Assembly (NCBI RefSeq): GCF_042242105.1
Contig: NC_092020.1
Span: 13,395,288 to 13,459,287 of the forward strand
Direction of reading: 5' to 3'
Length of the DNA: 64,000 nucleotides
From: Pempheris klunzingeri
Lineage: Eukaryota > Chordata > Actinopteri > Acropomatiformes > Pempheridae
This document shows, in pieces, positions 58,567 through 64,000 of this stretch (positions are counted from its first letter, which is position 1; the number at the start of each line of letters is the position of its first letter). Made by a program: the position numbers and the translations under genes. The notes beneath the pieces were generated by a model. It made no database searches, was not told where the DNA came from, and saw only the letters and a list, made by a program, of their open reading frames with translations.

Positions 58567-60847
58567 CGTGGCGCAGGATTTGGGTCTGGATCTGAAAAGG
58601 CTCCGTTCTGGGCGGGCCCGTATCGTGACCGGAGAAGACATCCAGTACACCGAGCTGAAGGCAGACAAAGGGACTCTAGTCGTGAATGAGAGAATAGACC
58701 GAGAGCAGCTTTGTGGAGACGTGACACCATGTAGCTTCAGCTTTGAGGTGATTTTAGAAAACCCGATGGAACTGCACAGAATAACTGTTGAGGTTTTGGA
58801 TATAAACGATCACGCTCCTGTTTTCCCAAACAAAGATAAGCCTATCCGCCTCGAAATAAGTGAATCTGCTGTCGTTGGAATTCAGTTTCCACTGCAGAGC
58901 GCAGAGGATTTAGATGTGGGGCAAAATGCATTGCAAGATTATGTTTTGTCACCAAACGACAATTTTATATTGAAGCAACATACAAATCCAGACGGCAGTA
59001 AATATGTTGAAATGGTTCTCCAGAAACCTTTAGACAGAGAGCGACATCCACATTTGTCTTTGAAATTAATCGCAGTTGACGGAGGAACACCGCAGAGATC
59101 TGGTACAGTAAATATAGATATTACTGTTTTAGATGCCAACGACAATGCTCCAGTTTTTAACCAATCAGTGTATAAAGCATCTGTGAAGGAAAACTTGATG
59201 AAAGGCACGAACATAATAACAGTAAACGCCACAGACGCTGATAGCGGTTCATATGGCCTTATCACTTACAGTTTGTCTAAAACGAAAGGAAGTGCAGCAG
59301 ATATATTCAGTATAGATGAAAACACCGGAATCATTTCTGTATCTGGTCTGATAGATTATGAAAAGAACAGAAAATACGAGGTCAGAGTAGAGGCAAAGGA
59401 TCAAGGTGGCCTAACCGGAACAAGTAAAGTTATATTTGATGTATTTGATGTGAACGATAATGCCCCCGTTATAAACATTATGTCATTTTCTAGTCCTGTA
59501 TCTGAGGATGCACATCCTGGTACCACAATTGCTATTTTGAATATAAAAGATGCAGATTCTGAGAAAAATGGGCAAATAAAATGTTCTATAGATGGAAAAC
59601 TTCCATTTAAGATCGAGTCATCTCTGACAAACTATTACAATTTGATCTCAGACCAACGTTTTGATAGAGAATCAGTATCAGAATATAACATAACAATAAC
59701 AGCCACTGACTTTGGGTCTCCCCCTCTTTCCAGCTCAAAAAAATTACATCTTAAAATTTCTGACGTAAACGACAACGCGCCATTATTTGATAAAAGCGTT
59801 TATTCTGCTTACGTCACAGAGAATAATTCCCCTGGAATTTCCATATTCGCTGTGAGCGCGCGAGACTCTGATTGGAATCAGAACGCGAGAATATCATATC
59901 TTTTAGAGGACACACAAGTCAGTGGTAGTCCAGTTTCTACTTATGTGTCTTTGAACGCAGAAACTGGAGTTCTCAGCGCGGTTCGTTCCTTTGATTATGA
60001 GCAAATTAAAGAGCTTCAGCTAGTAGTCAAAGCGCAGGATGGAGGCTCCCCTCCACTCAGTAGTAATGTGACCGTGAAAGTACTGATCCAGGACCAGAAC
60101 GACAACCCCCCTCAGGTTCTGTACCCAGTCCAGACTGGAGGCTCTCTGGTGGATGAGATGGTGCCTCGTTCAGCAGATGTGGGCTACCTGGTGACTAAAG
60201 TGGTGGCTGTGGATGTGGACTCTGGACAGAATGCCTGGCTCTCCTATAAAGTGCAGAAAGCCACAGACAGGGCGCTGTTTGAAGTGGGCTCACAGAACGG
60301 AGAAATCAGAACTATCCGCCAAGTGACTGATAAAGATGCTGTGAGACAAAGACTGACTGTGATAGTGGAGGACAACGGGCAGCCCTCTCGTTCAGCTACA
60401 GTCATTGTTAACGTGGCGGTGGCGGACAGCTTCCCTGAAGTGCTGTCGGAGTTCACTGACTTTACTCACGACAAGGAGTACAACGACAACCTGACTTTTT
60501 ACTTAGTGTTGGCTCTGGCTGTAGTTTCCTTCCTCTTCATCACGTGTGTGGTGGTTATTATCTCAGTGAAAATCTACAGATGGAGACAGTCTCGCATCCT
60601 GTATCACTCCAACCTGCCCGTGATTCCATATTATCCACCACGTTACTCAGACACTTTGGGGACAGGGACTCTCCAACACGTGTACAACTACGAGGTGTGC
60701 AGGACGACTGACTCCAGAAAGAGTGACTGTAAGTTCGGCAGAGCTGGTAGTCAGAACGTGCTGATAATGGAGCCCAGTTCAACAGGGACGATGCAGCGGA
60801 TACAGAGTGAGAAGAACATCCTGGATGAACCAGACTCTCCTCTAGAG
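58397..60847 (+). CDS. pcdh2g-like: V14: clustered protocadherin variable exon, group 2 (gamma-A-like)
   Basis: An 817-residue variable exon, duplicate of V12, with the same leader, EC1-EC3, private FDRESVSEYN in EC4, membrane span (about 699-724) and tail. Differences include ENPMEL/ENPIEL, VVGIQF/VVGVQF, GSYGLITY/GSNGLITY and the EC3-EC4 patch (VINIMSFSSPVSEDAHPG with TTIAILNIKD). The donor is GAG|GTGAGG; without splicing the frame would run 20 codons further to 60907. Its RE1-like site has the expanded half-site spacing, and its 3' flank is not the duplicate of V12's, so the copied segment ended at the donor. Confidence 0.95.
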
Positions 60848-60963
60848 GTGAGGTGCAATACGCAAAGTATTTACTCGTGTAAACATTGTTTTTCTAAAGT
60901 GACATAAAATTACAATACATCGTTTTTTGCAGTTTAATCCACAACACATGGATCAGGTTCTTT

Positions 60964-60989
60964 TTCAGCACCACAGTGCGGACAGTTCC
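60964..60989 (+). promoter_or_regulatory. Expanded-spacing RE1/NRSE-like site after V14
   Basis: Left half TTCAGCACC and right half GGACAGTTCC are separated by 7 bases instead of 2, which is 16 bp centre to centre. REST is known to accept such expanded spacing. Confidence 0.55.
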
Positions 60990-61066
60990 CTTTTTATCCG
61001 AAAGTGTTTTCTGAATTTAAAACTTCCAAGTTTCCTCATAACTTCAAAGAAATGTTACTGTGTCCA

Positions 61067-61127
61067 TACTGCTACCACTGTCACCACCACTGTTACTACT
61101 ACTACTACTGCTACTATTGCTACAAAT
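61067..61127. repeat. (ACT/ACC)n trinucleotide tract
   Basis: TACTACTAC-type repeat with CACCAC interruptions, about 60 bp. Confidence 0.88.
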
Positions 61128-61316
61128 AACACTGATTTCTGCTGATGGTAATTCTTTTCTTGCCATTCTTGCCATCATTTCCCCCTTCTTGAATTTATTT
61201 ATCTATTTATTTAATTTAAAGACAGTCACAAATTGCAGACAGCAGGACTTATTCACTTTCATTGTTTTACAAACCGGCTTCATTATTTACTTCCAAACCT
61301 TTTGGTGTTCACGTTT

Positions 61317-61343
61317 TGGACTCCAAGTGACGCTGTTGGTCAA
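61317..61343 (+). promoter_or_regulatory. CSE-like CTCF element of V15
   Basis: GACTCCAAGTGACGCTGTTG lies about 250 bp before the V15 start. It has the AGTGACGCTG form also seen at V9. Confidence 0.8.
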
Positions 61344-61577
61344 GAATATAATGTCTACCCATAATCTCTGTGTTGCAGTTCAGAGGCGCTCTTTGTAAGA
61401 TCACGTCGAAGCAGGCTTAGAGGAAACAGAAGGAAGCATATATGTCGGGAAAGAAATTATTTTCCAGTTTGTAGCGGCTTTGTTTCTCATTTCTGATACG
61501 TTGGCAATGCACATCTGGAAGAGTGGATGTTACTGAATTGAGATCAGAGGACCTAGTTTCTTTTTTTTCTCCGGAAA

Positions 61578-64000
61578 ATGCCCCTTTCTGACATGGCGTC
61601 CCAGCAGCCACTCTGCAAATGGCGTTTGTATTTTGGACATCAGCGGGTAATGTTTCTGTCTTTGCTTTACTTTGTTAATATCGTCGCTGGTCAGATCCGT
61701 TACTCTATCCCAGAGGAGATGAAGAAAGGCTCCCTGATCGGTAATGTAGCTCAGGATCTTGGTCTGGATCTGAAAAGGCTCCGTTCTGGCCGGGCCCGTA
61801 TCGTGACCGGAGAAAACATCCAGTACACCGAGCTGAAGGCAGACAAAGGGACTCTAGTCGTCAAAGAGAGAATAGACCGAGAGCAGCTGTGTGGAGACGT
61901 AACACCATGCAGTTTCAGTTTTGAAATAATTTTAGAAAATCCGATGGAGCTACACCACATAATGATTGAAGTGTTAGATGTGAATGATCATCCTCCGGTA
62001 TTCAAGAAATCCAATATTATGTTAGACATAAGTGAGTCAGCTAACGTTGGGGCGAGATTTGTGCTGGACAGTGCGGAGGATCCCGATGTTGGCATCAACG
62101 GCCTGCAGAATTACGTTTTAACCTCAAACGACAATTTCGTTTTAAAGCAGCATGTGAATCCAGACGGGAGTAAATATGCAGAGATGGTGCTGCAGAAGCA
62201 GTTAGACAGAGAGGAGGTTCCCCGTCTCGCTTTACAGCTCATAGCAGTAGATGGTGGGAATCCACAGAGATCTGGCGCCGTAAATATAGACATAAATGTT
62301 TTAGATGTAAATGACAATGCGCCCGCTTTTAACCAGTCAGTTTATAAAGCCACGGTGATAGAAAACGCAGCAAAGGGCACTAATATCGTTACTGTTAATG
62401 CTACAGACGCAGACAGTGGATCAAACGGTTACATCACATATTCACTTTCAAACGTGAAGAGCAACATAGCTGACTTGTTATCGATTGATCAAGTTTCTGG
62501 TGCATTATTTGTTTCAGGTCCGATTGACTTTGAAAAAGATAAAAAATTTGAGCTCAGAATCGAGGCCAAAGATCAGGGAGGTTTGACAGATTCAAGCAAA
62601 GTGATAATTGAAGTAACCGATGTAAATGACAACGCCCCTACCATAAGCGTCATGTCATTCACTAGTCCTGTGTCAGAGGACTCTCCTCCTGGTACAACTA
62701 TTGGGATTATTAATGTCAAAGACCTCGATTCAGGTGATAACGGACAAGTAAATTGTAGGATAGAACAAAATGCACCTTTCAAGATTCAGTCTAATTTAAG
62801 AAATTACTACACTTTGGTAACAGATACTGTATTAGATCGTGAAAGTGTTTCAGAGTATAACATCAGTGTAGTTGCGACAGATGCAGGGATGCCTCCTCTC
62901 TCTACTAGAAGAAGCTTCCAGTTAAAGGTCTCTGATGTGAACGACAATGCTCCAGTGTTTTCACAGAGTGTTTATAATGCGTTTATCACAGAGAATAACT
63001 CTCCAGGTATTTCTGTTCTCACGCTGAGGGCTAAAGATCCTGATGAAAACCAAAACGCCCGAATATCTTATATTCTGGAGGATTCTGACTTTGATGGATC
63101 TCCTGTGTCTCACTGTGTGTCAGTTAATGCAGAAAGTGGAGTGATACACGCAGTGCGCTCATTTGATTATGAGCAGATAAAAAAGCTGGTTTTCGTCGTC
63201 AAGGCGCAGGATGGAGGCTCCCCTCCACTCAGTAGTAATGTGACAGTGAAAGTACTGATCCAGGACCAGAACGACAACCCCCCTCAGGTTCTGTACCCAG
63301 TCCAGACTGGAGGCTCTCTGGTGGATGAGATGGTGCCTCGTTCAGCAGATGTGGGCTACCTGGTGACTAAAGTGGTGGCTGTGGATGTGGACTCTGGACA
63401 GAATGCCTGGCTCTCCTATAAAGTGCAGAAAGCCACAGACAGGGCGCTGTTTGAAGTGGGCTCACAGAACGGAGAAATCAGAACTATCCGCCAAGTGACT
63501 GATAAAGATGCTGTGAGACAAAGACTGACTGTGATAGTGGAGGACAACGGGCAGCCCTCTCGTTCAGCTACAGTCATTGTTAACGTGGCGGTGGCGGACA
63601 GCTTCCCTGAAGTGCTGTCGGAGTTCACTGACTTTACTCACGACAAGGAGTACAACGACAACCTGACTTTTTACTTAGTGTTGGCTCTGGCTGTAGTTTC
63701 CTTCCTCTTCATCACGTGTGTGGTGGTTATTATCTCAGTGAAAATCTACAGATGGAGACAGTCTCGCATCCTGTATCACTCCAACCTGCCTGTGATTCCA
63801 TATTATCCACCACGTTACTCAGACACTTTGGGGACAGGGACTCTCCAACACGTGTACAACTACGAGGTGTGCAGGACGACTGACTCCAGAAAGAGTGACT
63901 GTAAGTTCGGCAGAGCTGGTAGTCAGAACGTGCTGATAATGGAGCCCAGTTCAACAGGGACGATGCAGCGGATACAGAGTGAGAAGAACATCCTGGATGA
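61578..64000 (+). CDS. pcdh2g-like: V15: clustered protocadherin variable exon, group 2 (3' partial)
   Basis: The frame is open from ATG 61578 to the window edge. A second in-frame ATG at 61593 (GACATGG) has the better start context and may be the true start. The leader ends FVNIVAG before QIRYSI. EC1 has LCGDVTPC, with the shared LKRLRSGRARIVTGE block. EC2-EC3 are individual (FKKSNIMLDISESANVG; LLSIDQVSGALFVSG). From about 62570 the DNA follows the V10/V11/V13 tract through EC4-EC6, membrane span and tail. It is cut at the codons for KNILDE, about 20 bases short of the expected donor. I checked the frame by hand through EC1-EC3 and saw no interruption. Confidence 0.93.
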   Translation, partial: MPLSDMASQQPLCKWRLYFGHQRVMFLSLLYFVNIVAGQIRYSIPEEMKKGSLIGNVAQDLGLDLKRLRSGRARIVTGENIQYTELKADKGTLVVKERIDREQLCGDVTPCSFSFEIILENPMELHHIMIEVLDVNDHPPVFKKSNIMLDISESANVGARFVLDSAEDPDVGINGLQNYVLTSNDNFVLKQHVNPDGSKYAEMVLQKQLDREEVPRLALQLIAVDGGNPQRSGAVNIDINVLDVNDNAPAFNQSVYKATVIENAAKGTNIVTVNATDADSGSNGYITYSLSNVKSNIADLLSIDQVSGALFVSGPIDFEKDKKFELRIEAKDQGGLTDSSKVIIEVTDVNDNAPTISVMSFTSPVSEDSPPGTTIGIINVKDLDSGDNGQVNCRIEQNAPFKIQSNLRNYYTLVTDTVLDRESVSEYNISVVATDAGMPPLSTRRSFQLKVSDVNDNAPVFSQSVYNAFITENNSPGISVLTLRAKDPDENQNARISYILEDSDFDGSPVSHCVSVNAESGVIHAVRSFDYEQIKKLVFVVKAQDGGSPPLSSNVTVKVLIQDQNDNPPQVLYPVQTGGSLVDEMVPRSADVGYLVTKVVAVDVDSGQNAWLSYKVQKATDRALFEVGSQNGEIRTIRQVTDKDAVRQRLTVIVEDNGQPSRSATVIVNVAVADSFPEVLSEFTDFTHDKEYNDNLTFYLVLALAVVSFLFITCVVVIISVKIYRWRQSRILYHSNLPVIPYYPPRYSDTLGTGTLQHVYNYEVCRTTDSRKSDCKFGRAGSQNVLIMEPSSTGTMQRIQSEKNILD

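Larger units (their letters stand above)
57148..60847 (+). repeat. Two-exon tandem duplication, copy 2 (V13 3' flank plus V14)
   Basis: Copy of 50080-53779. The homology stops at the V14 donor: the 3' flank of V14 is different from that of V12. Confidence 0.92.
60848..61316. other. V14-V15 spacer
   Basis: Holds the expanded RE1-like site and the trinucleotide tract. No gene. Confidence 0.7.

Overview
The window is a dense clustered-protocadherin (Pcdh) locus from a teleost, most likely a percomorph. The evidence for this is the run of large single-exon cadherin genes, the fish-type cytoplasmic tails, and fish repeats (a tRNA-derived SINE, an L2/CR1-like LINE with a pentanucleotide tail, and TA-flanked MITEs). 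Fifteen variable exons, called V1 to V15 here, all lie on the plus strand. Each encodes a signal peptide, six cadherin repeats (EC1-EC6), one membrane span and a roughly 90-residue cytoplasmic stub. Each complete exon ends in phase 0 at a GT splice donor. V1 is cut by the left edge and V15 by the right edge.

Layout. (1) 1-27 kb: group 1, V1-V6, sharing one tail type ([15 protein letters not shown]...[11 protein letters not shown]) that resembles zebrafish Pcdh2-alpha-b and mammalian beta/gamma-B tails. Intergenic gaps are 1-4 kb and hold a solo LTR, a SINE, a LINE and MITEs. (2) 27-37 kb: a repeat-rich spacer around the divergent singleton V7, which looks C-type. (3) 37.5-64 kb: group 2, V8-V15, with gamma-A-like tails (YNYEVCRTTDSRKSD), tightly packed with gaps of about 0.9-1.5 kb from donor to next start codon. 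No constant exon is visible anywhere, including the V7-V8 gap where an alpha constant region would be expected. The shared constant exons therefore probably lie to the right of the window.

How it works. In clustered Pcdh loci each variable exon has its own promoter, chosen stochastically per neuron through CTCF binding at a conserved element (CSE). The exon is then spliced to shared constant exons to give a homophilic neuronal recognition protein. CSE-like elements occur about 180-440 bp upstream of almost every start codon here, in two sequence flavours but one orientation. V4 is the exception, with a decayed element at the expected place. Eight variable exons (V3, V8-V14) are followed by an RE1/NRSE-like silencer site; V14's has the expanded half-site spacing.

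Evolution. The 3' halves of the exons are almost identical within each group (EC4 to tail in group 1, EC6 to tail in group 2), while EC1-EC3 differ, which is a gene-conversion pattern. On top of this are recent tandem duplications: V10/V11 with a period of about 3.37 kb, V11-V12/V13-V14 with a period of about 7.07 kb, and the V2-V3/V4-V5 flanks. Insertions present in one copy and absent from the other order these events.
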